Source of the DNA: Nanobdellota archaeon
GTDB taxonomy: Archaea; Nanobdellota; Nanobdellia; Pacearchaeales; UBA12030
Direction: 5' to 3'
DNA length: 32,752 bases
Assembly (NCBI GenBank): GCA_013331945.1
Contig: DUFK01000038.1
Span: forward strand, 13,344-46,095
Below are positions 7,699-15,834 of the stretch, piece by piece; positions within the stretch are counted from its first letter, which is position 1, and every line of letters starts with the position of its first letter. Under the pieces are notes generated by a model. It saw only the letters and a list, made by a program, of their open reading frames with translations, was not told the DNA's origin and did not search any database. The position numbers and the translations under genes were made by a program.

Positions 7699-8793
7699 TT
7701 ACCCTTGTTTTGCTTCTTTTGTCCACACATCATAAGCCTCTTTAGGATTTCCATCCCTCTTGATAAGCCCTGCAGAATTGAAAGGAACTTGCACATCCTG
7801 GTCGTAAAGGAAGCTCCAGATGAGGAACTCTGGTCCTGTATCTGTATCTCTAGAAAGGGTAAAAAATCCCTTTACGAAAGCAACTTGTTCTGCCTCATCG
7901 CTCTCGAATCCAGGAATCAGCGAATCGCTCGGCCATCCGATCTCTACGAAGGCAATCATCTTTGATGTGTGTTTCCTGAGTTCAGTATAGTAATCTGCAG
8001 GGATGGCAGAAGGATCCCCATAGATTATCGAGGGATAAGTTGTGAAAACTGCCAAATCTGTGGAAAATTTATCCATCAAAAACCATTCTGCCTTTGAGGC
8101 ATCATTAGTTCCTCCAAATAAACCCCCGTGCAGACCTTTCATCTTCTCAAGCTGGAATACTGTGAAGACCTTTGTTCTGGGTGAGACTTCTTTTATCCCC
8201 GCATAAAGCTCATTGTAGAAAGAAGCGAAATTCTCAAACTCCCGCGGAGATTTCTCGTAAAAGATGTTGCTCTCCAATCCAAGCCCGATATAATCCGGAT
8301 GGTATTTCTCGACGTAATCCAGGGCAAGAGCCTTGTATATGGCCTTGGTCTCTGCATCAAGAGGCCTTATCACTTCTCCATTTTTCTGCTCGAAGAACTG
8401 GAGGAGTAGGATGGGAGTAAATCCATTCTGGGGAGCGAGTTCTGTAACAACAAACGGGGCTGAATTTTCTTTTCCAAGCTCTGCCCAATCTCCAGCCCAA
8501 GTTATGATATCTGCTCCGGATTCATCTGCCTTTGCAAAGAACTCTTGAAAATCTCCAGCCTGGAAACTTTTTGGAGAGAGGCTGAATCCCATAGGTGTTT
8601 GTCCCGCGCTCCCGGCTCCGAACCCTGGGCCCTGTGCCCCTTGCTCTGAGCCCCGCGCTCCCGACCCCGAGCTCCCAGCTCCCGGCCCCGAGCCATCTTT
8701 TCCGCATCCTGCACCTGCTAGAATCAATGATGCAGCGAGGAGAAGAAAAAGAGAAAGCTTGCCCGTGTTCATTTTCGAAATTGTGCTTATCAT
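7699..8793 (-). CDS. Secreted lipoprotein with clan GH-A glycosidase-like (TIM-barrel) domain
   Basis: The ATG at 8793 sits one base after the upstream gene's TAA (TAAGATG), so I prefer it to the track's TTG at 8805; an ATG at 8772 is also possible. A hydrophobic signal segment ends in the lipobox-like LAGAGC, so the protein is probably exported and lipid-anchored. A Gly/Ser/Ala linker of about 35 residues follows, then an alpha/beta domain containing YIGLGLESN (about 172-180) and AFVEIGWPS (about 285-293). These resemble the acid/base and nucleophile Glu regions of clan A glycosidases; EIGWPS recalls the ETGWPS of GH17. Polysaccharide hydrolysis is likely, but substrate and GH family are unresolved. 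It is co-transcribed with the Asp-box protein. Confidence 0.75.
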   Translation of the reverse strand: MISTISKMNTGKLSLFLLLAASLILAGAGCGKDGSGPGAGSSGSGARGSEQGAQGPGFGAGSAGQTPMGFSLSPKSFQAGDFQEFFAKADESGADIITWAGDWAELGKENSAPFVVTELAPQNGFTPILLLQFFEQKNGEVIRPLDAETKAIYKALALDYVEKYHPDYIGLGLESNIFYEKSPREFENFASFYNELYAGIKEVSPRTKVFTVFQLEKMKGLHGGLFGGTNDASKAEWFLMDKFSTDLAVFTTYPSIIYGDPSAIPADYYTELRKHTSKMIAFVEIGWPSDSLIPGFESDEAEQVAFVKGFFTLSRDTDTGPEFLIWSFLYDQDVQVPFNSAGLIKRDGNPKEAYDVWTKEAKQG

Positions 8794-8794
8794 C

Positions 8795-11236
8795 TTATTT
8801 CTCAATCCTGCTTCTTGGGATCTCTACGTAGCGCCCGCTAAATTTCCCCCTCGGATGATTTCTCTTGTACCTGTATGCAACATATATAGCAACGACAATA
8901 AGCACGAGCACTAAAAAGGCTGTTGTCCCGCCGTACTTGCCAAGAGTCAGTGTTATGAACGCTGTAATGCCACCTATCCCCCTTCCAGTTATCTCTCTCT
9001 GCCCCTGCTCACTTTCTTCTGCCGATGCCTCTTGCTGTGGAGCGTTTCCTTTTTCTCCAATCTCGCATTCTCTGGAAACAGGCGGTGCTTTTGCTCTTGT
9101 TCCGCACTGATTGAAGTCCCAGCAATTTCTTGTCTGCTTTCCGCTCTCGCACTCGCCCCATGCATTGCATCTCCAGCTTTCTACACAGGCTTGCTGCTCT
9201 TCTGGGACTAAAACATCTTCACTCTCCCTATTATTGCTTCCGCCAGTGCTTCCACTAGATCCCGAATCACCTGTCGGAGTCTCTTCTGAAGAGTAAGTGG
9301 AAAAAGAAGTTACGCTAAAGATAAATTCTCCTCCGCTATACGAGACTTCTGTGCAGATGCTAGATGGGCATGTCTCGCCGTTTCGCAAAGGCCTCGGATT
9401 TGTGTAGCTAAGGCCGAGAAGATGCACGAAAGCAGACTTGTTCAGCTCTGGCAGGCTTGCTGAGTTTATCTCAACCCGGTTGCTGGAGATGTTTGCATAA
9501 CTATCTATGTCTGCTCCCCCGCTTAAGTCAACAGCCGCCGAAAAGTTTATTCTTCCGGCACTCGGCTCGTCTAAGATGAAGTTCTCTATATTTGAGACAT
9601 TCACTTGGCTTAGATTTGTTGTTATTCCGCTGAAGCTGTTCATGTTGGAGATATAGAATCTCCATGTTTCTGTACTTCCGGCATTGTTGTATGAGTCTGT
9701 GCAGCTGACGTTCCATGTGTAAGCACCAAGTCCCAATCCAGTAAGAGAGAAACTTTTTGTTATATTTCTTGTAACACTCGCTTCTGTCTGGTTCAGCTGA
9801 CCATTTAACATGAGAGAGCAGTTGCTTATCGATGATGCGTCCGTCACATTATAGTTCAGAGTTATGTTTCCATCATTATTTCCTCTTCCATTCTCTGGAG
9901 ATATTGATTTAGCTACAGGCACATCTGCATCTGTATATGAGTTGTAATCAATCGAAAAGTTGTAGAGCTCGGGGCTTGCGACTGCGCTGTCGCTAGTGAA
10001 GAGAGCTCTGTACTGAAAGTATCTGTTATTTGTAACAGAAAGTGCTCCGCTCACAGGATTAGTGAGTGCCCCTGAAAAAGATGCATCACTGCAATCACTC
10101 GCGGAACAGGAGCGCGCGCTGAATGTAAGGTCTGTTGTTACGGTTGTTGTTGCAATGCCGAATGGGTCACCATTCCCCCCATTGAAGTCAGAGCCGTTTA
10201 TTTTTGTCCATGTAGTGCCGGAATCTGCCGAGCTCCAGATGTCTTCATCGCCCTCTATGAGGATAAAGTTGCTGCCGTCAAAATCCGCAACAAGCGCATT
10301 CTGACCTTCTCCGCCATTATAATCATCGTTTACTTTTGTCCAGCTAGTGCCGGAATCTATGGACTGCCACACATCCTGATTGAATATTATGTACAGATTA
10401 TTTGAGGAATCAACAGCCATGAATGTTGCGCCATTACCATCTCCGCCGTTGTAATCATCTTTCACCAGGCTCCAGATGGAGCCGGAATCCACAGAGCGCC
10501 AGACATCGGACTGGGCATCTACGACATACAAAGTACTGCCGGAAAGAACAATGCCCTTTGCATTTCCATTCCCTGCGTTGAAATCAGAGCCATTCACCTT
10601 TGTCCATGTAGTGCCGGAATCAACAGACTTCCAGACATCTTCATCTCCTTCTATGATGATGAGATTGTTGCTGCTATCTGAGGCCATTACTTGCGCATGC
10701 TGATCCTCTCCGTTATAATCGTCATTCACTTTTGTCCACATCAAGCCAAAATCTGTGGAGCGCCAGACATCGTCATCGCCTTCTATGACGAATAAGTTCT
10801 TGTTTCCATCCATCGCCATGACATTTCCGCCGTTGCCCTCACCGCCATTCAAGTCATCCTTCACCAATCGCCAGGTTATGCCGGAATCTGTGGAGCGCCA
10901 GACATCGGACTGGGCATCTACAACAAGTATCAGGGTGCTTCTGAGATTCTCGTTCCAGCTTATGTTATTCCAGACAGAAACGTTCGTGCCATCAAAAACT
11001 TTGCTTGTATAAGTTCCAGAAACATTTCCCTTGCCGAGCTCTACATGATTAACTTGCCATTCTGTATTGTTGTAAGTGCCTGCAGAAAAATCAGACTGGT
11101 TTCCCGAGAAAAAGACTGCAAAACCGGTAAAGCTGAAGGTAGAGAAATTGTTGATGTAGAGGACGATTACCGCGAGGAGCACTATTACTGCGAGGATGGA
11201 AATCCCATTCTCTAGTGCCGAGCCTCTTTTTTTCAT
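8795..11236 (-). CDS. Membrane-anchored surface protein with six Asp-box (BNR) propeller repeats
   Basis: 813 residues. An N-terminal hydrophobic segment (about 13-28) acts as a signal or pilin-like anchor. Six repeats of roughly 43 residues follow, each with an S-x-D-x-G-x-x-W Asp box (STDSGITW, STDFGLMW, SVDSGTTW, SVDSGSIW, SIDSGTSW, SADSGTTW), consistent with a six-bladed propeller. Then come Ig/fibronectin-like beta segments, a cysteine-rich thrombospondin-1-like module (WRCNAWGECESGKQTRNC), a disordered acidic stretch and a C-terminal membrane helix with a basic cytoplasmic tail. Many NxS/T sites suggest glycosylation. Asp-box propellers occur in sialidases and adhesins, but no catalytic set is visible. 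A TATA-like AAAGTTT box lies about 30 bases upstream of the ATG. Confidence 0.85.
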   Translation of the reverse strand: MKKRGSALENGISILAVIVLLAVIVLYINNFSTFSFTGFAVFFSGNQSDFSAGTYNNTEWQVNHVELGKGNVSGTYTSKVFDGTNVSVWNNISWNENLRSTLILVVDAQSDVWRSTDSGITWRLVKDDLNGGEGNGGNVMAMDGNKNLFVIEGDDDVWRSTDFGLMWTKVNDDYNGEDQHAQVMASDSSNNLIIIEGDEDVWKSVDSGTTWTKVNGSDFNAGNGNAKGIVLSGSTLYVVDAQSDVWRSVDSGSIWSLVKDDYNGGDGNGATFMAVDSSNNLYIIFNQDVWQSIDSGTSWTKVNDDYNGGEGQNALVADFDGSNFILIEGDEDIWSSADSGTTWTKINGSDFNGGNGDPFGIATTTVTTDLTFSARSCSASDCSDASFSGALTNPVSGALSVTNNRYFQYRALFTSDSAVASPELYNFSIDYNSYTDADVPVAKSISPENGRGNNDGNITLNYNVTDASSISNCSLMLNGQLNQTEASVTRNITKSFSLTGLGLGAYTWNVSCTDSYNNAGSTETWRFYISNMNSFSGITTNLSQVNVSNIENFILDEPSAGRINFSAAVDLSGGADIDSYANISSNRVEINSASLPELNKSAFVHLLGLSYTNPRPLRNGETCPSSICTEVSYSGGEFIFSVTSFSTYSSEETPTGDSGSSGSTGGSNNRESEDVLVPEEQQACVESWRCNAWGECESGKQTRNCWDFNQCGTRAKAPPVSRECEIGEKGNAPQQEASAEESEQGQREITGRGIGGITAFITLTLGKYGGTTAFLVLVLIVVAIYVAYRYKRNHPRGKFSGRYVEIPRSRIEK

Positions 11237-11259
11237 TTTTCTTTATTAAGGAGTGAGCA

Positions 11260-11281
11260 AGTTAAACTTTAAAAGCTTTTG
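11260..11281. promoter_or_regulatory. Shared A/T-rich divergent promoter (Asp-box protein / HerA-like gene)
   Basis: The stretch AACTTTAAAAGCTTTT lies about 30 nt from the minus-strand ATG (11236) and about 55 nt from the plus-strand ATG (11327). It could give a leaderless or very short-leader transcript for the surface protein and an approximately 30-nt leader with a Shine-Dalgarno site for the ATPase. Based on spacing only. Confidence 0.4.
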
Positions 11282-11326
11282 AATACCTGTATAGGGAAAC
11301 ATCAAACGAGAGGAAGGAGAGGAAAA

Positions 11327-12631
11327 ATGTCTTACGACATAGTCATAGGAAGAGATGAAGCAGACAAGGTGCGCTTCGGGAGCGATGGCCTCATCTACTT
11401 GGGCAAGCTCTTCGTAAAGATGGGCCAGACCTCTTCTATGAGCAATAAAATCCTGATGGATGTTGCGCGCTCGCACGTTGTGCTTGTCGCGGGAAAAAGA
11501 GGATCAGGAAAATCCTACACGCTCGGAGTCATCGCTGAAGAACTGACTCAATTGCCGGAAGAAGTAAGGCAGAATGTCGCACCACTCATCTTCGATACCA
11601 TGGGCATCTTCTGGACCATGAATTATCCTAATGAGAAAGAGCTTTCCTTGCTGCAAGAATGGCAGTTGAAGCCCCAACGATTGCCAGTGCGAGTCTTTGT
11701 TCCATTCGGATTCATCAAGAAGTACGAAGAATTCGGGATTCCATTCACGAAAGAATTTTCAATCAATCCGGCAGAGCTTGATGCGGCAGATTGGGGCCTT
11801 ACTTTCGGCTTGAGCATGAATGAACCCGCAGGCATCCTTCTTGAGCGCACCATCTCAGACTTGAAGGAAAAGGAAAAAGAGTTCAGTATCGACCACATCG
11901 TACACGAAATCCGCGTCGATGTTAAGTCAGAGAAAGAAGCAAAGAACTTGCTTGAGAATCTTTTTCTCGGAGCAAAGACATGGGGCATTTTTTCGGAGAA
12001 GGCAACAGCAATCAACAAACTCGTTGAAGCTGGCACAACAACGATCCTTGACTTGAGCCAATACAATGTGCAAGGCGCTTACAATGTTCGCGGGCTTGTG
12101 ATAAGCATTGTCTCCCGCAAGCTTTTCCAGGAAAGGATGCTCTACAGAAAGAAAGAGGAAGTTGAAGCAGTGCGCCATGGTCTTGAATACTTGCGCTACA
12201 GGGAGAAGAGAGAGATGCCGATGGTGTGGCTAATGCTGGATGAAGCTCACGAATTCCTGCCGCGAGAAGGAAAGACAGTTGCAACAGAAGCTCTAGTTCA
12301 GCTGCTGCGGGAGGGAAGACAGCCTGGAATATCATTGGTGCTGGCAACACAGCAGCCAGGAGAGATAGCGAGGGATGTGATGACGCAGGCAGACATAATA
12401 ATTTCGCACACAGTCACCTCAAAGCCAGATGTCGAGGCGCTGAATCTGATAATGCAGACTTACCTGCTTGAGGATATTCAATCCTATCTCAACCAATTGC
12501 CCCATCTGAAGGGAAGCGCAATCATCCTTGATGACAACAGCGAGAGGATTTATCCGATGCGCGTCAGGCCAAAACTTACATGGCATGGCGGAGAAGCGCC
12601 CACGGCGCTTCGCGTGAAGAAGAGGATTTGA
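11327..12631 (+). CDS. HerA-like AAA+ ATPase / DNA translocase (DUF87)
   Basis: The track starts at 11279, but the ATG at 11327 has a strong GGAGAGG site, giving 434 residues. Walker A is GKRGSGKS (56-63). Walker B is MVWLMLDEAHEFLP, followed by LREGRQPGISLVLATQQP, a HerA/FtsK-type sensor region. An N-terminal beta-barrel-like segment precedes the ATPase. HerA family members form hexameric DNA pumps that usually work with the NurA nuclease in end resection, or in defence with other nucleases. No nurA lies next to it, so its partner is unknown and it may be a HerA paralogue rather than the repair helicase. Confidence 0.88.
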   Translation: MSYDIVIGRDEADKVRFGSDGLIYLGKLFVKMGQTSSMSNKILMDVARSHVVLVAGKRGSGKSYTLGVIAEELTQLPEEVRQNVAPLIFDTMGIFWTMNYPNEKELSLLQEWQLKPQRLPVRVFVPFGFIKKYEEFGIPFTKEFSINPAELDAADWGLTFGLSMNEPAGILLERTISDLKEKEKEFSIDHIVHEIRVDVKSEKEAKNLLENLFLGAKTWGIFSEKATAINKLVEAGTTTILDLSQYNVQGAYNVRGLVISIVSRKLFQERMLYRKKEEVEAVRHGLEYLRYREKREMPMVWLMLDEAHEFLPREGKTVATEALVQLLREGRQPGISLVLATQQPGEIARDVMTQADIIISHTVTSKPDVEALNLIMQTYLLEDIQSYLNQLPHLKGSAIILDDNSERIYPMRVRPKLTWHGGEAPTALRVKKRI

Positions 12632-12668
12632 GGGGGGATTTGAAGAAAGTAAGAAATCTCTTTCATAA

Positions 12669-12681
12669 ACTTTATATATTT
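12669..12681 (+). promoter_or_regulatory. Strong TATA box of the micro-ORF unit
   Basis: ACTTTATATATTT. It closely matches the box at 32616-32628 (ACATTTATATATTTC), which precedes the second hairpin element. Transcription would begin near 12702, leaving about 20-25 nt before the micro-ORF. Confidence 0.55.
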
Positions 12682-12724
12682 CCAGTGCTTCCCGGGATGA
12701 GCCAATTCAAAAGGAGGTAGTGCA

Positions 12725-12757
12725 ATGGCAAGAAGGAGAAGAAAGGCCGCTAAGTAA
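12725..12757 (+). CDS. Ten-residue highly basic micro-ORF (MARRRRKAAK)
   Basis: The frame ATG-GCA-AGA-AGG-AGA-AGA-AAG-GCC-GCT-AAG-TAA sits behind AAAAGGAGG (one of the best Shine-Dalgarno sites in the window), a strong TATA box about 50 nt upstream and a T-rich end downstream. Six of ten residues are Arg or Lys. It is not ribosomal protein L41e, the usual tiny basic archaeal protein. An even smaller frame (MSQFKRR, starting at 12697) overlaps its ribosome site. It could be a genuine microprotein, a truncated basic protein, or the visible part of a small RNA gene. The signals are real; the product is uncertain. Confidence 0.45.
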   Translation: MARRRRKAAK

Positions 12758-12766
12758 GTAATAATC

Positions 12767-12811
12767 AAGAGGGGAAGCAATCTTCGATTTTATTTTTCTC
12801 CTCTTATTTTT
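12767..12811 (+). terminator. Hairpin plus T-run between the micro-ORF and trm5
   Basis: AAGAGGGGA (12767-12775) pairs with TCTCCTCTT (12797-12805) apart from one mismatch, and is followed by ATTTTTTTAT. T-rich ends are typical of archaeal termination. It lies between convergent genes. Confidence 0.5.
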
Positions 12812-13642
12812 TTATAAGATTCTGAAATCCACCCGCACGCGATACTTGCGCGGCGCTATCTCTCCTATCTTTTTCCAGCCCAGGATTTTTATTTTCTTCT
12901 TCGCCTTGCGTGCCTCTTGCTGGATTCTCGCGAGCGCTGCATGGGGAATCTCTTCTTCGAGCAAGAAATCATGGTAATTTATAGTGCATCCTTTTTTCGC
13001 GAGCGGGAAGGCCTCGGGGAGGAAGGTTTCCTTGAGTTGGGGGCGAGGCATGACGATCCTATCAAATTTTTCTTTTCTTTTTGTGAGAGTGCTTGCAACC
13101 CTCTTGAAATCTCCGGGAAGAAATTTCAGGTTGGAGAGCTTGTTGAGCTTGATGTTTTCCAAAGCGTATTTCGCTGCATCTTTGTTCAGCTCATTGGCCA
13201 AGATTTCGCCTGCCTGCGAGTTCCTTGCAATCACTATCGGATACGGAAGAGCGCCTGCGAAGGCCACGAGAATGCGCTCGCCCTTTTTCACCTGATGGGC
13301 GATGTCAAGCCTGTCTGAAGAGAGGCGTGGAGAGAAATAAACTTTCGCGATATCGAGCTTGATGCGGCATCCGCTCTCCTTGTGCATGGTCTCAAAGCTC
13401 TTACGACCAGCAATCACTTTGTATTTTGCTTTGCGCAGTCTGCCTGAAAAAACCCCCACTTTATTTACTACAGTCTTTATATGCCTAAGATTCAAGAGCA
13501 CTTGGCCGATTATCTTCTCGCGCTTTCCAAGTTCCTGTGGGAGGTGCAAGATAGCGATCTCTCCGACAACATCGAACGCTCTTGGCAGGAGTCCTAGCTC
13601 TTTCTTTGATAGTTTTCCTGCAAGCGCTTGTTTCAGGTTCAT
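12812..13642 (-). CDS. trm5: tRNA (guanine37-N1)-methyltransferase, Trm5 family, short form
   Basis: 276 residues. The N-terminus resembles the Trm5 D2 domain (AFDVVGEIAILHLP), then comes KVYFSPRLSSDR, typical of Trm5, the SAM-binding region (VAFAGALPYPIVIAR) and DRIVMPRPQ in place of the usual NLP/NPP catalytic loop. Trm5 methylates N1 of G37 next to the anticodon and prevents +1 frameshifts. Well-studied archaeal Trm5 is about 330 residues, with an extra N-terminal D1 domain that contacts the tRNA elbow; D1 appears absent here. The start fits a leaderless transcript: an ATTTAATTA box lies about 27 nt upstream and there is no ribosome site. Confidence 0.88.
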   Translation of the reverse strand: MNLKQALAGKLSKKELGLLPRAFDVVGEIAILHLPQELGKREKIIGQVLLNLRHIKTVVNKVGVFSGRLRKAKYKVIAGRKSFETMHKESGCRIKLDIAKVYFSPRLSSDRLDIAHQVKKGERILVAFAGALPYPIVIARNSQAGEILANELNKDAAKYALENIKLNKLSNLKFLPGDFKRVASTLTKRKEKFDRIVMPRPQLKETFLPEAFPLAKKGCTINYHDFLLEEEIPHAALARIQQEARKAKKKIKILGWKKIGEIAPRKYRVRVDFRIL

Positions 13643-13696
13643 GAAATCTGCAAGAAAAAGCCATAATTAAATCTTTGTGGGCTTTAGGCTCAGAAC

Positions 13697-14548
13697 TTAT
13701 TTTTTAGCTAGACTATCAATTGAGCTGTTAAAGCAGGAGCTGTCTGCCACCCAATTAGCATCAAGGTAATTTTGAGTACCATTGAAAATCCCCACTGCAG
13801 CAAGCTGCTGGAATCTTGGATTTGAAAGATTGTAGAATTCAGTCGAATTTGTGACAAATCCGACCTCGACTATGATTGATGGTCTTCTCGGCTGCTTGTT
13901 GATGACGTAAAGGTTATCTCTGAATATAAGGCCCCTGTTACGCCGGTGGATTTTTTTTACAAGCGCTGCCTGGACATACCCCGCTAACTCTCCATCTTCA
14001 GAATCCTTATAGAGGGTCTCGGTTCCGCTTTCCCGCGGATTGATGCCTGCCGAAGAGCCGGCTGCATTGTTATGGACGCTTAAGAAGACAGTGCAGTTAC
14101 GTGCATTTGCTATCTGTACTCTCCTCTTTAAAGAAACGCAGTAGTCCGAGTTCCTTGTCATCACAACATCATAATCAGTCAAGGAGGTGAATAATCCACT
14201 CAACCTTGAGCTTATCCCTAGATTGAAATTCTTTTCATTTGGAGGCCTACTGCTATTGTATTTCCAGGCCTTTCCGACCTGCACCATATCATCCCATCCA
14301 GCAGCACCAATTCCACATCCTGCAGAGCCATTTGCTGTCCCTCCATGACCTGGGTCGATGCAGATTATTGGCTCGCATATAGATCCATCACCTGTATCTG
14401 GACCAGGATCGTCTTTGCTGTCCTCCTCTCCATCATGGGTTGCGAAGGAAGAACTTGAGAAGAAGAGAGTTATTAGAATGCCTAAGAAAATTAAAATTGC
14501 GGCAGCGACAATTTTACTTCTGGCCTTTTTTGATAACAGTCCAATCAT
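13697..14548 (-). CDS. Secreted N-acetylmuramoyl-L-alanine amidase (Amidase_3)
   Basis: 283 residues with an N-terminal membrane/signal segment (about 12-35), an acidic linker, then a complete Amidase_3 domain. The zinc ligands and catalytic residue are all present: H68 in DPGHGG, E105 in NEKNFNLG, H159 in SVHNNA, E228 in VEVGFVTN. In bacteria this fold cuts the bond between N-acetylmuramic acid and L-alanine in peptidoglycan. Archaea lack murein, so a secreted copy most likely acts on bacterial walls (lysis, predation, competition) or on an unknown amide-linked surface polymer. GGGGG precedes the ATG and a TATA-like AATATTAATTTG lies about 30 nt upstream. Confidence 0.92.
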   Translation of the reverse strand: MIGLLSKKARSKIVAAAILIFLGILITLFFSSSSFATHDGEEDSKDDPGPDTGDGSICEPIICIDPGHGGTANGSAGCGIGAAGWDDMVQVGKAWKYNSSRPPNEKNFNLGISSRLSGLFTSLTDYDVVMTRNSDYCVSLKRRVQIANARNCTVFLSVHNNAAGSSAGINPRESGTETLYKDSEDGELAGYVQAALVKKIHRRNRGLIFRDNLYVINKQPRRPSIIVEVGFVTNSTEFYNLSNPRFQQLAAVGIFNGTQNYLDANWVADSSCFNSSIDSLAKK

Positions 14549-14598
14549 TTAACCCCCGCATTTTCTACACTTGCAAATTAATATTTACAACTTAACAC

Positions 14599-15723
14599 TT
14601 ACAACCTAACCTTTCCGACATACAAGTCGTAATCGCCATCTTTATTTGAAGAGTATGCAATAGATTTCCCATCTGGAGAGAATGCTGGAGAGAGTTCACC
14701 GTAACTTGTTTTGGTCAACCTTGTCTTTGATCCTTTCTTGTTCGCAGTATAGAGTTCACCATCTAATGTGAAAGAAGACATCTTTCCATCAGGGCTCCAT
14801 TGCTGATATCCTAAATCCCCTGCATCTTCGGATTCCCCTAAAATGATTTTTCTGTTCTGCTGAAGGTCATAGGTGTAAGTAAAATATTTTCCATCTGTTT
14901 GATTTTCCGATCCCCTCCAGACCTGGTACAGAATATTTTTCCCATCTGGAGAGATGCTAAAACTGTATACCTCTTCCCCAGCAAGACTTGCTTTAGGGCC
15001 TAAAGGAGCGCGAGCCTTTCCATTCTTAAGGATGGAGTAAAGATTCCCTCCGCGAGTTACGGTTCCGTAAGTTGGGCCTTCTATGAAAGCAATTCTTTTC
15101 GAGTCGGGAAACCATCCGAGCCCCTTTACTTTATCCTGCTTCCGGATATTTCTCGCGCTATTATTCGTTAATAGTCTAGTCTTCGCAGTATTTGTGTCAT
15201 AGAGTATAATATTAGATACATCCTCCCAATTAGCTCCATTAAGGTAAGCTATATGTTGTCCAGATGGAGAATAAAGCGGAGAATCAAGCCCATCTCCCCC
15301 CACCAAAAGTTTTTCTTTTCCACTCTTTAGGTCAAGTTCGAAGATTCCGCTCTTTCCTTCTAGCTCATCAACTGCATAAATGATTTTCTTTCCACTAGGG
15401 TGCCAGCAAAATCCTGGCTTGCTGAATACGAGACCATGAGACTGCGTCTCTTTATTCACAATTTTTTTCAATCCGCTCCCATCCTTGTTGATGAGGTAGA
15501 TTTTTCCCTCTCGGTCCTGGAATGCAATTCTTTGGCCATCAGGGCTCCATTGGGGGTAAAGTTCATGTCCGGGGAGATTTGTGATTTTTCTTTGGTCCGT
15601 GAGATTTATTGCGGGACTTACTGCGGCAACTTTTTGCTCTAGGCCTCCAAAAAGCGCGGGAGCAATCCCCAGACCTAAGTAGATTGAATAAAGAAGTCTC
15701 TTAGTTCTCCCCGACCCTGCCAT
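14599..15723 (-). CDS. Exported TolB-like PD40 beta-propeller protein
   Basis: 374 residues. An N-terminal hydrophobic signal (about 10-27) is followed by seven PD40 motifs of the form S-P-D/S-G-x-x-I-A/L-Y/F (SPDGQRIAF, HPSGKKIIY, SPSGQHIAY, FPDSKRIAF, SPDGKNILY, SPDGKMSSF, SPDGKSIAY), consistent with a seven-bladed propeller. TolB-type propellers are protein- or ligand-binding scaffolds; enzymatic residues are not evident. It lies behind the amidase in a run of exported proteins. The palindromic TATA box ACTTATATAAGT is centred 26.5 nt from the ATG, implying a leaderless mRNA. Confidence 0.85.
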   Translation of the reverse strand: MAGSGRTKRLLYSIYLGLGIAPALFGGLEQKVAAVSPAINLTDQRKITNLPGHELYPQWSPDGQRIAFQDREGKIYLINKDGSGLKKIVNKETQSHGLVFSKPGFCWHPSGKKIIYAVDELEGKSGIFELDLKSGKEKLLVGGDGLDSPLYSPSGQHIAYLNGANWEDVSNIILYDTNTAKTRLLTNNSARNIRKQDKVKGLGWFPDSKRIAFIEGPTYGTVTRGGNLYSILKNGKARAPLGPKASLAGEEVYSFSISPDGKNILYQVWRGSENQTDGKYFTYTYDLQQNRKIILGESEDAGDLGYQQWSPDGKMSSFTLDGELYTANKKGSKTRLTKTSYGELSPAFSPDGKSIAYSSNKDGDYDLYVGKVRL

Positions 15724-15743
15724 GCAGGAATAAGTGCCTAAAA

Positions 15744-15755
15744 ACTTATATAAGT
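15744..15755 (-). promoter_or_regulatory. Palindromic TATA box of the PD40 protein gene
   Basis: ACTTATATAAGT is a perfect 12-bp palindrome centred 26.5 nt upstream of the ATG at 15723. That is the expected distance from an archaeal TATA box to the transcription start, so the mRNA would begin at or next to the start codon. Confidence 0.6.
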
Positions 15756-15834
15756 AGCGATTTCTAGCGCATTTTCAGAATTCGGAAGGAAAACTGGAAA
15801 AAGGGAATGTTTTAAAGATTTTTCTTTGCCTCTT

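Noticed and set aside
10100-10950. CRISPR-like periodic repeat
   Set aside because: The periodicity of about 130 bp matches the protein's Asp-box blades inside an intact frame; there are no short identical repeats with unique spacers.
12686-12779. Terminal stem TGCTTCCC/GGGAAGCA closing a small RNA around the micro-ORF
   Set aside because: The left arm lies upstream of the start expected from the TATA box (about 12702), so it would not be in the transcript.
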